Under the pieces are notes generated by a model. That model searched no databases. It saw only the letters and a list, made by a program, of their open reading frames with translations, and was not told the DNA's origin. A stretch of DNA of 64,000 nt from an uncultured Flavobacteriales bacterium (GTDB taxonomy: Bacteria; Bacteroidota; Bacteroidia; Flavobacteriales_E; Vicingaceae): positions 31,172 to 95,171 of the forward strand of contig CALCHN010000068.1 in assembly GCA_937901255.1 (NCBI GenBank), in the 5' to 3' direction. A program made the position numbers and the translations under genes. How positions within the stretch are numbered: the stretch's first letter is position 1; every line of letters starts with the position of its first letter. Positions 42,764-51,410 of this stretch are shown here, piece after piece.

Positions 42764-43753
42764 TTATTCTTTAATCTGATGTTTTTTATTGGTTGCTACA
42801 TTATCTAAATTCCAATCTATTTGTTGTATAAAAGGTTTAACTCTTACATCACAATCAACTTTTGTGCAAATTTCGCACGATTTAGGTTTACAATAATCTG
42901 AATGAATAAACAACTCTAAATTGTTTCCGTATTTATTTTGTATTAGTGCTTCTATGGCATCAACCTCTTCATGTGCTTCTTTTACAGTTAAATACCAAGG
43001 CACTGTTAAATGACAATCTATATGTAATCCACTTCCAAATTTTATAATTCTTAAATTATGTAAATCTATCCAATTAGGAACTCTGTTTTTATTCAGCGTT
43101 TCTACCATACTTTTGAGAAGTTGGGTATCAGCTTCATCCATTATTCCTGCTACAGATTGTCTTAAAATCTTAACTCCTGTAAAGATAATAATAATTCCGA
43201 AAACCATAGCAAAAGCACTATCTAACCAATATATTGATGTGATTTTAATTATAACCAACCCAATAATAACTCCTAAGGTTGTGTAAGTATCAGAAATTAA
43301 ATGTTTACCACTAGCAACTAAAGCAATTGAATTGTTTTTCTTTCCTTTTTTAACTGCTAAATAGCCTACAATAAAATTAGTTAACCCTGCAAAAACAATC
43401 AATACAATACCTAAGTCTATTTGTTTAATTTCTTGAGGATTAATAATATGATTTATTGCTTCAAAAATTATCCATACCCCTGCAAAAGCAATCATTACGC
43501 CTTCAATTCCCGCAGAAATAAACTCTACTTTTCCATGTCCGTAAGGATGGTTTTTGTCTTTTGGTTGAGCCGAAAGATACAGGCTATACAATCCAATAAA
43601 AGCAGCAATAACATTTACTATTCCTTCCAATGCATCGGTAAGAATAGCCACAGAATCGGTAATGTACCAAGCAGCTAATTTAATAGCTAATAGCACTACC
43701 CCAACAAAGGCAACAATTTTCTGGAAGTTATAGTTTTCTCTTTCTATTGGCAT
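42764..43753 (-). CDS. Cation diffusion facilitator (CDF) family metal transporter
   Basis: The 329-residue protein has six membrane helices, HPYGHGKVEFI, and acidic-histidine metal sites in helix 2 (TDALEGIVN) and helix 5 (HLISDTYTTLGV). A cytoplasmic ferredoxin-like tail (about 210-300) follows. Its final region carries CKPKSCEICTKVDCDV, a cysteine cluster. CDF proteins export zinc, iron, manganese or cobalt by proton antiport. It overlaps the DinB-like stop by 10 bases, a tight two-gene unit. The metal cannot be assigned. The Cys-rich tail is a feature of the long Bacteroidetes subgroup. Confidence 0.88.
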   Translation of the reverse strand: MPIERENYNFQKIVAFVGVVLLAIKLAAWYITDSVAILTDALEGIVNVIAAFIGLYSLYLSAQPKDKNHPYGHGKVEFISAGIEGVMIAFAGVWIIFEAINHIINPQEIKQIDLGIVLIVFAGLTNFIVGYLAVKKGKKNNSIALVASGKHLISDTYTTLGVIIGLVIIKITSIYWLDSAFAMVFGIIIIFTGVKILRQSVAGIMDEADTQLLKSMVETLNKNRVPNWIDLHNLRIIKFGSGLHIDCHLTVPWYLTVKEAHEEVDAIEALIQNKYGNNLELFIHSDYCKPKSCEICTKVDCDVRVKPFIQQIDWNLDNVATNKKHQIKE

Positions 43754-44262
43754 AAATATTTTTCGTGTAAAACATTAATGTGATGTTGTTGATGTCCGGC
43801 AATTACAAACCCTATTCCTACTACCGATAGTTTATTTCCGTTCATCACGCCTACTTTTTCTAGCATAGTTTCATCAAAACTTTTAAACAATAGTATAGTA
43901 GCTTTTCTTACAGCCAAATATTCTTTTCTAATACTTTTAAAGCTTCTATTATTGGCATTAGAGTAAGTTACATATTCATCATGATTAAACCCTGGTAAAG
44001 CAGCTTGTTCGTTTCTGGCAAAGCATAAGGCTCTGTAATTAAAAATTCGTTCTGTATCTATAATGTGAAGCAACATTTCTTTAATCGTCCATTTATCTTC
44101 GGCATACTTATAAGAGCTATTTTCTTCATCTAACAATTTACATAATTTTTTAAATTTTTTAGTAGCTTTTTTTAATGCGGTTACAACATCTTCCTCTTCA
44201 ACCATGCTTATGTAATTTTTAAAATAAGCTGCAAAATCAGCAGAAATCAGTTCTTCTTTCAT
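43744..44262 (-). CDS. DinB-like (YfiT/DUF664) four-helix metal protein
   Basis: The 172-residue protein shows the DinB-like signature: a histidine in MLLHIIDTERIFNYRAL (about 68-84) and the late GHQQHHINVLHEKYL (about 156-170), which together hold a metal ion. Known members include thiol-dependent enzymes such as mycothiol- or bacillithiol-transferases; many are uncharacterised. It starts the two-gene unit with the CDF transporter and faces the phosphohexomutase gene divergently. Confidence 0.82.
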   Translation of the reverse strand: MKEELISADFAAYFKNYISMVEEEDVVTALKKATKKFKKLCKLLDEENSSYKYAEDKWTIKEMLLHIIDTERIFNYRALCFARNEQAALPGFNHDEYVTYSNANNRSFKSIRKEYLAVRKATILLFKSFDETMLEKVGVMNGNKLSVVGIGFVIAGHQQHHINVLHEKYLCQ

Positions 44263-44332
44263 GTTTAATTTTAGATTAATTTATTTTTTATAAAAGTAAC
44301 ATAATTCCTTTTAAAAATAAATGAATAAAACC

Positions 44333-44340
44333 TATTTTTG
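44333..44340 (+). promoter_or_regulatory. -7 element TATTTTTG of the phosphohexomutase gene
   Basis: A TAnnTTTG box ends 21 bases before the ATG at 44362. It lies upstream of the proposed start and downstream of the longer frame's start at 44338, so it supports the shorter reading. Confidence 0.65.
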
Positions 44341-44361
44341 AAACCCATTAAAATAAAAAAC

Positions 44362-45774
44362 ATGTATAAAATAAAATTTGGAACAGACGGATGGAGAGCC
44401 ATCATTGCTAAAGAATATACCGTAGATAATTTACTTAGAGTGGTTTTAGGAACTACTGCTTGGTTAAAACAAAGAACCAGTTCACCCTCTATCGTACTCG
44501 GACATGATTGTCGTTTTGCCGGAGAATTATTTGCAGAAAGTGCTGCCAAAGTATTTGCTGATAATGGTGTTAAAGTATATTTAGCCAAAGGACCTGTTAG
44601 TACGCCTATGGTAAGTTTAGGAGCTTTTAAGCAAAAAACTTCATTGGGAATTATTTTAACAGCCTCTCACAATCCGCCATCTTATGCAGGTTTTAAATTA
44701 AAAGGTTCTTTTGGTGGTCCATTACTTCCTAAAGAAATTCAAGAAGTTGAAGATTTAATTCCCGACAACAACAATGTTGATATAGATACCTTGCATTTAG
44801 AAGATTTTGTAAAAGCTGGAATGGTAGAATACATTGATTTAGAAACTATATATGTGAACCATGTTGAAGAAAACTTTGATATGGAAGCTATTCGTAACTC
44901 AAATATGAATTTTGCTTTTGATGCGATGTATGGCTCAGCTCAGGATGTAATGAGAAGATTAATGCCCGACATTGATTTTTTACATTGTGAACATAACCCG
45001 GGTTTTAATGGTACGCCCCCCGAACCAATTCATAGAAACTTACAAGAGTTTTCTGATTTAATAAAACTTTCTGACGGAGAAATAGATTGCGGTTTAGCAA
45101 CAGATGGAGATGGCGATAGAATTGGTTTGTACAACAGCAAAGGTGTTTTTATAGATTCTCATCATATTGTATTGTTATTAATTAAATACTTGGTTGAAGA
45201 GAAAAAACAAAGCGGAAAAGTAGTTATTTCTTTTTCTTTAAGTCCTAAAATCCAAAAAATGTGCGAGCATTACGGATTAGATTATGAAGTGGTTAAGATT
45301 GGATTTAAACACATAGCTGGTATTATGCTAGAAGAAGATGTGTTATTAGGTGGAGAAGAATCTGGTGGAATAGCTATTAAAGGTCATATTCCAGAAAGAG
45401 ATGGTATTTGGATGGGCTTAGTAATTTGGGAATACATGGTAAAATCAGGTAAAACCTTAGATGGACTAATTGAAGAAGTATATAAAATTGTAGGTGCTTT
45501 TAAATATGAAAGAATTGATTTACACTTAAAGGAAGAAGATAAATTGCGTATTGTAGCCAATTGTGAGAAAGGTGTTTATACATCTTTTGGTGATTTAGAA
45601 GTAAGAAAAGTAGAAACTGTTGATGGGTTTAAATATTTCTTTGATAATGATGAATGGGTAATGATTAGAGCTTCGGGAACTGAACCTGTTTTAAGAACTT
45701 ATGCAGGAGCAGAAACCAATGAAGCTGCCTTTAAAATTTTAGAAAAGACACATCAAACCATTAATAAAAAATAA
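44362..45774 (+). CDS. Phosphoglucomutase/phosphomannomutase family protein
   Basis: This 470-residue alpha-D-phosphohexomutase begins MYKIKFGTDGWRAIIA. The phospho-serine motif is TASHNPPSYAGFK (Ser near 103), the metal loop ATDGDGDRIGLYN is near residues 248-260, the sugar loop is GGEESGGI, and RASGTEPVLR closes the phosphate site. It interconverts hexose 1- and 6-phosphates for glycan or glycogen use. Phosphoglucosamine mutase is less likely on overall sequence impression. RNase HII follows after 6 bases, so both share a transcript. Confidence 0.9.
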   Translation: MYKIKFGTDGWRAIIAKEYTVDNLLRVVLGTTAWLKQRTSSPSIVLGHDCRFAGELFAESAAKVFADNGVKVYLAKGPVSTPMVSLGAFKQKTSLGIILTASHNPPSYAGFKLKGSFGGPLLPKEIQEVEDLIPDNNNVDIDTLHLEDFVKAGMVEYIDLETIYVNHVEENFDMEAIRNSNMNFAFDAMYGSAQDVMRRLMPDIDFLHCEHNPGFNGTPPEPIHRNLQEFSDLIKLSDGEIDCGLATDGDGDRIGLYNSKGVFIDSHHIVLLLIKYLVEEKKQSGKVVISFSLSPKIQKMCEHYGLDYEVVKIGFKHIAGIMLEEDVLLGGEESGGIAIKGHIPERDGIWMGLVIWEYMVKSGKTLDGLIEEVYKIVGAFKYERIDLHLKEEDKLRIVANCEKGVYTSFGDLEVRKVETVDGFKYFFDNDEWVMIRASGTEPVLRTYAGAETNEAAFKILEKTHQTINKK

Positions 45775-45780
45775 CAAATT

Positions 45781-46386
45781 TTGCTAGCTTCATCCTTCCA
45801 AAATAAGCTTATAGAAGCCGGTTGTGATGAAGCTGGCAGAGGTTGTCTTGCCGGACCTGTTTATGCTGCAGCTGTAATTTTACCTAAGAAGTACAAAAAC
45901 AGTTTGCTAAACGATTCTAAACAACTTTCTGAAAAAAAGAGGAATCAACTTCGCATTGAAATAGAAAGAGATGCCATAGCTTTTGGTATTGGCATTGTTG
46001 ACAATGAAAAAATTGATGAAATTAACATCTTAAAAGCTTCTTTTTTAGCAATGCATTTAGCTGTTGAACAACTCAATATCACTCCCGAGTTACTTTTAAT
46101 TGATGGAAATAGATTTACTCCCTACCCTTCTATTCCACATAAATGCATAATAAAAGGAGATGCAAAATTTTTATCTATTGCAGCTGCTTCAGTTTTAGCA
46201 AAGACTTATAGGGATGAATTTTTAGAAAAAATGCACCAAGAGTATCCCGTTTACGATTGGAACAAAAATAAGGCTTATCCCACCAAAAAACATAGAGAAA
46301 GCATTATTAAACATGGTATTACACCTTATCACAGAAAATCATACAACTTATTTCCTACACAACAAAAATTAGACTTGGAGTTTTAA
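45781..46386 (+). CDS. rnhB: Ribonuclease HII
   Basis: RNase HII (201 residues) nicks DNA at single embedded ribonucleotides and removes RNA from hybrids. The active site shows EAGCDEAGRGCLAGPV (Asp16-Glu17) and LLIDGNRF, with AAASVLAKTYRDEF downstream. The start is TTG at 45781, followed by the essential N-terminal motif within 15 codons, and no ATG is available closer. Its stop overlaps the convergent fumarylacetoacetase stop by 4 bases. Confidence 0.93.
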   Translation: MLASSFQNKLIEAGCDEAGRGCLAGPVYAAAVILPKKYKNSLLNDSKQLSEKKRNQLRIEIERDAIAFGIGIVDNEKIDEINILKASFLAMHLAVEQLNITPELLLIDGNRFTPYPSIPHKCIIKGDAKFLSIAAASVLAKTYRDEFLEKMHQEYPVYDWNKNKAYPTKKHRESIIKHGITPYHRKSYNLFPTQQKLDLEF

Positions 46387-47639
46387 ACTGCTGGCAACAC
46401 TTTGGTTTTTACTTCGCCAAAACCAACTCTAACACCATTTTTTTGTGCAAAACCTCGCATAATAACTGTATCGTTATCTAAAATGAATTTTCGTTCAGAG
46501 CCATCAGGCATAGCAACACTTTTGCTTCCTTTCCAAGAGATTTCTAACATAGAACCATAGGCAGATTCATCATTTCCTGAAATTGTTCCTGAAGCCATCA
46601 TATCACCAGCTTTTATGTTACATCCATTAACGGTATGGTGAGCCAATTGTTGGTTCATGTTCCAATACATGTATTTATAATTGGAATTGGAAACTACTTT
46701 TTCTGAAGATTTTTCAGGTTGGATAGCTACTTCTAAATTAATGTCGATGTGTTTATTTCCTTCATATTGTAAGTAATCGAACACTTTTGGTTCTTGCACA
46801 GGTCCTTCAACTCTAAAAGGCTCAAGAGCATCTAAAGTTACTATCCATGGAGAAATAGAGGAAGCAAAATTTTTGGCTAAAAATGGTCCGAGTGGCACAT
46901 ATTCCCACTTTTGAATATCTCTAGCACTCCAATCATTAAAAATACACATTCCAAAAATGTAATCGTCTGCTTCTTTGGTAGAGATAGACTGACCTAAGGC
47001 TTTTCCATTGTAGGTAACAAAAGCCATTTCTAACTCAAAATCTAATAATTTACACGGCCCAAAAACTGGTGGTTCGTTGTCGTTTGGTTTTTGCTGACCT
47101 TTTGGTCGATGTATAGGCGTTCCTGAAACTACAATTGAAGATGACCTTCCGTGGTAACCAACAGGGATATGTTTCCAGTTGGGAAGTAAAGCATTGTTTG
47201 GATCTCTGAACATACAACCAACATTATAAGCATGTTGTTCGCTAGAGTAAAAATCGGTATAATCTCCAACCCTAACAGGCATCAACATTTCTACTTCATT
47301 AATAGCATATAACGCTGATTGAATTTTATCGTTCTCCTTATTCGCTGCATTTTCAAGACTAAAAATAGCTGAAATTTCATCTCTTACCTGACGGGTAAAA
47401 GCTTTTCCTAATTTTATAAACTTATTTAGTTTGTATGATTTGAACACATCTGAATCTACATCAAAATAGCCCAACTTAGCCAACTGATGAAGGTTAATTA
47501 CCGTATTTCCTATTCTACTAGCCACAAAAACTTGTTTGCCTGATTTTGCCACACCAAAAGGTATATTCTGAATGGGAAAATCACTGTTTTCAGGTACTTC
47601 TATCCAACTTTTTAATTCCGGGTTATTTGCTTTAATCAT
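46383..47639 (-). CDS. fahA: Fumarylacetoacetase
   Basis: The 418-residue enzyme splits fumarylacetoacetate into fumarate and acetoacetate, the last step of tyrosine breakdown. Seen are the N-domain SWIEVPENSDFPIQNIPFGV and DYTDFYSSEQHAYNVGCMFR (metal Asp, His). VGYHGRSSSIVVSG, ELEMAFV and NDWSARDIQKWEYVPLGPF follow. Acetoacetate so made would feed the ScoAB transferase at 6.2-8.0 kb, a metabolic link across the window. Other tyrosine genes are not present here. It is complete. Confidence 0.94.
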   Translation of the reverse strand: MIKANNPELKSWIEVPENSDFPIQNIPFGVAKSGKQVFVASRIGNTVINLHQLAKLGYFDVDSDVFKSYKLNKFIKLGKAFTRQVRDEISAIFSLENAANKENDKIQSALYAINEVEMLMPVRVGDYTDFYSSEQHAYNVGCMFRDPNNALLPNWKHIPVGYHGRSSSIVVSGTPIHRPKGQQKPNDNEPPVFGPCKLLDFELEMAFVTYNGKALGQSISTKEADDYIFGMCIFNDWSARDIQKWEYVPLGPFLAKNFASSISPWIVTLDALEPFRVEGPVQEPKVFDYLQYEGNKHIDINLEVAIQPEKSSEKVVSNSNYKYMYWNMNQQLAHHTVNGCNIKAGDMMASGTISGNDESAYGSMLEISWKGSKSVAMPDGSERKFILDNDTVIMRGFAQKNGVRVGFGEVKTKVLPAV

Positions 47640-47749
47640 AGTTTTATTTTAATTTTATGATATTGCGATGAGCTTCACTCAACGCTTTTAAATATCGCTC
47701 TTTCGGAGCTTTTATTTTAGTTATATAATTTCTAATCTCTAATTTCTAA

Positions 47750-49033
47750 TTACAAATCCAACTCTCCTTTAAACAATGGAAACTGCTCCATTAAATTATT
47801 TATTTCTTCTTTTACATTAGCAATGGTTTTTTCATCTCTGTGTGTAATTACCAAATCCATCCAATCTACAATTTTAACCATATCTTCTTCCATTAAACCT
47901 CTTGTGGTTACGGCTGCTGTTCCTACTCTAATCCCAGAAGTTACAAACGGAGATTTATCATCAAAAGGGACCATATTTTTGTTTACTGTAATATCAGCCT
48001 CCACTAATAAATTCTCAGCTTCTTTCCCTGTAATGTTTTTAGAACGCAAATCAATTAGCATACAATGATTGTCGGTTCCACCAGAAACAACTCCATAGCC
48101 TCTTTTCATTAATTCGTCAGCCATAACTTTGGCGTTTTTTATTACTTGCTGACAATAACTCATATATTCTTCAGACAATGCTTCTTTAAAAGCTACCGCC
48201 TTAGCCGCAATAACATGTTCTAACGGCCCACCTTGTGTGCCTGGAAAAACCGCTCCATCTAACATAGCCGACATCATTTTAACCTCTCCTTTTGGAGTTT
48301 TTATTCCCCATGGGTTTTCAAAATCTTGTCCCATCATAATTAAACCACCTCTTGGTCCTCTAAGGGTTTTGTGGGTAGTGGTAGTAACTACATGACAATG
48401 AGGAAGAGGATCGTTTAACAAGCCTCTAGCAATTAATCCTGAAGGATGCGAAATATCCGCTAACAATAAAGCACCTACTTTATCGGCTAATTTTCTCATG
48501 CGTTCATAATCCCAATCGCGAGAATAAGCTGAAGCTCCTGCAATAATCAATTGTGGTTTTTCTGCTAAAGCAATTTTCTCCATTGCTTCATAATCTACTC
48601 TTCCACTTGTTTTATCTACTCCATAAAATGAAGTTTCATATAATTTTCCTGAAAAATTAACTGGAGAGCCATGTGTTAAATGTCCGCCATGCGATAAATC
48701 GAAACCAAGAATTTTATCTCCGGGTTTTAATACTGCCAACATAACGGCTGCATTTGCTTGCGAACCTGAATGAGGCTGCACATTTACCCAAGCTGCATTG
48801 AATAATTCTTTTGCTCTGTCTATTGCCAACTGCTCAATTTCATCCACTACTTCGCAACCGCCATAATAACGCTTAAAAGGTAAGCCTTCAGCATACTTAT
48901 TGGTTAGCACACTTCCCATAGCTTGCATTACCTGAGAACTAACATAATTTTCTGAAGCAATTAGCTCCACACCTACAGTTTGACGGTGTTCTTCTTCTTG
49001 AATTAAATCAAAAATAACTTTATCCTTTATCAT
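47750..49033 (-). CDS. glyA: Serine hydroxymethyltransferase
   Basis: GlyA (427 residues) converts serine and tetrahydrofolate to glycine and methylene-tetrahydrofolate. The PLP lysine lies in VVTTTTHKTLRGPRGG, with ASENYVSSQVMQAMGS and YGGCEVVDEIE earlier. It is soluble and complete. A TACCTTTG -7 box at 49061-49068 starts its transcript, leaving a leader of about 20 bases. Fumarylacetoacetase follows after 110 bases with a short AT-rich spacer, possibly on the same transcript. Confidence 0.96.
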   Translation of the reverse strand: MIKDKVIFDLIQEEEHRQTVGVELIASENYVSSQVMQAMGSVLTNKYAEGLPFKRYYGGCEVVDEIEQLAIDRAKELFNAAWVNVQPHSGSQANAAVMLAVLKPGDKILGFDLSHGGHLTHGSPVNFSGKLYETSFYGVDKTSGRVDYEAMEKIALAEKPQLIIAGASAYSRDWDYERMRKLADKVGALLLADISHPSGLIARGLLNDPLPHCHVVTTTTHKTLRGPRGGLIMMGQDFENPWGIKTPKGEVKMMSAMLDGAVFPGTQGGPLEHVIAAKAVAFKEALSEEYMSYCQQVIKNAKVMADELMKRGYGVVSGGTDNHCMLIDLRSKNITGKEAENLLVEADITVNKNMVPFDDKSPFVTSGIRVGTAAVTTRGLMEEDMVKIVDWMDLVITHRDEKTIANVKEEINNLMEQFPLFKGELDL

Positions 49034-49060
49034 TAATTATAGCTTAAATAAATATTGCTG

Positions 49061-49068
49061 CAAAGGTA
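49061..49068 (-). promoter_or_regulatory. -7 element TACCTTTG of glyA
   Basis: A perfect TAnnTTTG box on the minus strand, 28 bases before the glyA ATG. No clear -33 TTG is found. Confidence 0.7.
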
Positions 49069-49190
49069 TAAATATTTTAATGCGATATAAAGTTTATAAC
49101 TTCATTTGTTTGAGGAAAAATAACTAATGAGAGGTATAATAAACTCTTCTTAAAACTAAATTGAGAATATTCTTTTTTTATTAAAAAAGC

Positions 49191-49973
49191 TTACCAACTT
49201 CCTCCTGCTCCACCACCACCAAAAGAACCTCCTCCAAATCCGCCAAACGAGCCACCACCGGAACTAAAGTTGCCGAAAGAACCTCCATGACTTCTGCTAG
49301 AGGCATTCATCATCATTAAAGCAGCCCAAAAGCCTAAATTGTTAGAAGCTGCATATTTTGATGCTCCCTTAGACTTTAGTATCACAAAGAATATAATAAA
49401 CAACAGCACAAAAACAAATGGAATCCAACCACCTGAGTTTTTCTTAGCATATTCATCTGCTGAAAATTCTCCTGAGGTAATCGACATCACTGTGTTAGCT
49501 CCGGCAATAATTCCCCAACTGTATTTCTTTTCCTTAAAGTAAGGAATCATTTCGTTTTCTACAATTCGCTTGGCAATAGCATCAGGCAAAACACCTTCTA
49601 AACCATAGCCGGTAGCAATAAATGCCTCTCCTATTCCATCAACTGCTTTTTCTTTTGGCTTAATCATTATTACTATACCATTGTTTTTGCCGTCTTGTCC
49701 TACTTTCCATCTTTCACCCAAGGTATAAGTAAACTCAGCTTTATCGTAGCCACATAAATCGGTAACGGTTACTACCAAAATTTGTGTAGAAGTAGTATCA
49801 TTAAATGCGATTAAGGTTTTACGCAAATGAGCTTCCGATTCTGCATCTATAACATCGGCATAATCTTGAACTAAATCCTGTTTGGCAGGTTGTTCAAGTA
49901 AACATTTTTCCTCTTTGGCTGCATAGGCAGAAAAAGAAAATAGCAATAAGAATATATAAAGTAGTTGTTTCAT
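49191..49973 (-). CDS. TPM-domain membrane protein (YgcG family)
   Basis: The 260-residue protein has a signal peptide (MKQLLYIFLLLFSFSAYA). A TPM domain (about 35-165; DYADVIDAESEAHLRKTLIAF, then ILVVTV and GIVIMIKPKEK) follows. One membrane helix (about 185-203) and a Gly/Ser/Phe-rich tail end the protein (GGGSFGGFGGGSFGGG). TPM proteins in plants act in photosystem repair. Bacterial ones sit with LemA and are linked to envelope maintenance. It is third in the lemA-TPM-TPM order, with a cloverleaf repeat in the gap before it. Confidence 0.85.
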   Translation of the reverse strand: MKQLLYIFLLLFSFSAYAAKEEKCLLEQPAKQDLVQDYADVIDAESEAHLRKTLIAFNDTTSTQILVVTVTDLCGYDKAEFTYTLGERWKVGQDGKNNGIVIMIKPKEKAVDGIGEAFIATGYGLEGVLPDAIAKRIVENEMIPYFKEKKYSWGIIAGANTVMSITSGEFSADEYAKKNSGGWIPFVFVLLFIIFFVILKSKGASKYAASNNLGFWAALMMMNASSRSHGGSFGNFSSGGGSFGGFGGGSFGGGGAGGSW

Positions 49974-49999
49974 CTGTTTGGTCTGGGTATTTTTTTCAG

Positions 50000-50069
50000 A
50001 CTCACCCCCAAGTTATCTACCGATAACTTCTCCCCCTCTCTTTAAAGAGAGGGGGCAAGTGGGAGAGTT
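50000..50069. repeat. Cloverleaf intergenic repeat, copy 2
   Basis: Same three-stem layout as copy 1: ACTCACCCCC outer arm, AAGTTATC/GATAACTT, then CCCCCTCTCTTT/AAAGAGAGGGGG. It lies between the two TPM genes. Confidence 0.8.
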
Positions 50070-50111
50070 GATAAATCGTATCATTTTTAATTTTTATTAT
50101 TCAAATTAACT

Positions 50112-50128
50112 CCTTCCCTTTGGGAAGG
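50112..50128 (-). repeat. C-rich hairpin CCTTCCC/GGGAAGG
   Basis: CCTTCCC-ttt-GGGAAGG ends 12 bases before the stop of the short TPM gene. It is a fourth member of the C-rich hairpin group. Confidence 0.55.
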
Positions 50129-50140
50129 TTGGGATGGGAT

Positions 50141-50578
50141 TTAACCTCCAAAAGAAATTTCATCACTCAATTCGTTTTCATCATTATGTTTATCGTGCGG
50201 ATAGTGTTTTTTCAACTGCTCTCCTGCCAAAACTATCCCTTGCGACAAGCCCTCGGTAAATCTTCCTTCTTTAAAATTGGAAATCATCAAGTCTTTTATT
50301 TCATCCCAAAAGCCTTTTGGTACTTTTAAATTGATGCCTGCATCACCCAAAATAGCTAGTTTTCTGTCTTCTACTGCTAAGTAAATGAGTACGCCATTAC
50401 GAAGCTCTGTTTTTTGCATTTCCAATTCATCAAAAATAAAAGCAGCATGGTCGAGTACATCTTCTTTACAGTTTTTTTCTATGTGGACACGAATTTCTCC
50501 GGAAGTGTTTTTCTCTGCTGCTTTAATGGCAGCAACTATTTCTTGTTGCTGAGCTAAGGTAAATAAATCTTGAGGCAT
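50141..50578 (-). CDS. TPM-domain protein, soluble
   Basis: This 145-residue protein is almost all TPM domain: IVAAIKAAEKNTSGEIRVHIEKNC (in part), then RNGVLIYLAVEDRKLAILGDAGI and LSQGIVLAGEQLKKHYP. It has no signal peptide or membrane helix, unlike its larger neighbour, so it probably works in the cytoplasm or as a partner. It lies between lemA and the membrane TPM gene, all in one direction, a cluster conserved in Bacteroidetes. The function is unproven. Confidence 0.85.
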   Translation of the reverse strand: MPQDLFTLAQQQEIVAAIKAAEKNTSGEIRVHIEKNCKEDVLDHAAFIFDELEMQKTELRNGVLIYLAVEDRKLAILGDAGINLKVPKGFWDEIKDLMISNFKEGRFTEGLSQGIVLAGEQLKKHYPHDKHNDENELSDEISFGG

Positions 50579-50611
50579 GGGTTGGGTTAAAGGTTAAATG
50601 TTTGAGGTTAA

Positions 50612-50642
50612 CACCTGACAGATTTTGAAAACCTGTCAGGTG
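50612..50642 (-). terminator. CCTGACAGG palindrome after lemA
   Basis: CACCTGACAG (50612-50621) faces CTGTCAGGTG (50633-50642), with a central TTTTGAAAA-type palindrome and one mismatch. It lies 22 bases past the lemA stop and shares its core with the htpG copy at 51366. Confidence 0.65.
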
Positions 50643-50664
50643 TATAGTTTAGTTTGATCTTTTA

Positions 50665-51255
50665 TTAAAATTCTACAGTTGGAGCTACATCAGCACCTTC
50701 GGCAGATTCGAAATAGGCTCTTTTTTCAAAACCGAACATTCCTGCATAAATATTTTTAGGGAATTTTCTGATGTAAGTGTTGAAATCTTTAGCTGATTCG
50801 TTGAACTTCATACGTTCGTTAGCAATTCGGTTTTCTGTACCTTCTAACTGAGCTTGTAACTCCAAAAAGTTTTGATTGGCTTTTAAGTCAGGGTATTTTT
50901 CTACCACCACCATTAAACGAGACAATGCAGAAGTTAACCCGTCTTGAGCTGCTTGGAATTTTTGCAAAGCTGCTGCGTCTAAATTATCAGCATTTATTGT
51001 AGTAGAGGTAGCTTTAGCTCTCGCATTTACAACCCCTTCTAAGGTTTCTTTTTCATGAGCTGCATAACCTTTTACTGTATTTACTAGGTTAGGAATAAGG
51101 TCGGCTCTACGTTGGTAAACGTTTTCTACCTGTGCCCATTGTCCATCAACAGCTTCATCTTTGGTAACCATACTGTTGTACGAACCAATTGCTGAGAATA
51201 CTAGCCACAAAATAAGCAATCCTAAGATACCTATTACAATTATTGATTTTTTCAT
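50665..51255 (-). CDS. lemA: LemA family protein
   Basis: The 196-residue protein has one N-terminal membrane helix (IIVIGILGLLILWLVFSAIG) with a short outside or inside tail. A long helical LemA domain follows, with YNSMVTKDEAVDGQWAQVENVYQRRADLIPNLVNTVKGY in two stretches and FNTYIRKFP near the end. LemA proteins form membrane-anchored helical bundles of unknown role. They are linked with TPM proteins and sometimes with HtpX. Here lemA leads the TPM pair. A TACATTTG -7 box at 51290 supplies the promoter. Confidence 0.93.
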   Translation of the reverse strand: MKKSIIVIGILGLLILWLVFSAIGSYNSMVTKDEAVDGQWAQVENVYQRRADLIPNLVNTVKGYAAHEKETLEGVVNARAKATSTTINADNLDAAALQKFQAAQDGLTSALSRLMVVVEKYPDLKANQNFLELQAQLEGTENRIANERMKFNESAKDFNTYIRKFPKNIYAGMFGFEKRAYFESAEGADVAPTVEF

Positions 51256-51289
51256 GAGTTTGTTTTTTAATTTTTAATTATTGTTTCTA

Positions 51290-51297
51290 CAAATGTA
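51290..51297 (-). promoter_or_regulatory. -7 element TACATTTG of lemA
   Basis: A TAnnTTTG box on the minus strand, 35 bases before the lemA ATG. Confidence 0.6.
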
Positions 51298-51365
51298 TTT
51301 AATGTGAAGGAGTTGCCATTCTGTTTTTGCAAAATCTTATTCACAATTGTTATATTTTGAAATTG

Positions 51366-51398
51366 AAACCCGACAGGTTTTGAAAACCTGTCGGGTTT
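51366..51398 (-). terminator. CCCGACAGG palindrome after htpG
   Basis: AAACCCGACAGGTTTT (51366-51381) is perfectly mirrored by its complement up to 51398, forming a 16-bp stem without loop mismatch. It lies 13 bases past the htpG stop. A T-rich tail follows the hairpin on the minus strand in part. Confidence 0.7.
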
Positions 51399-51410
51399 GG
51401 TTTTATAGTT

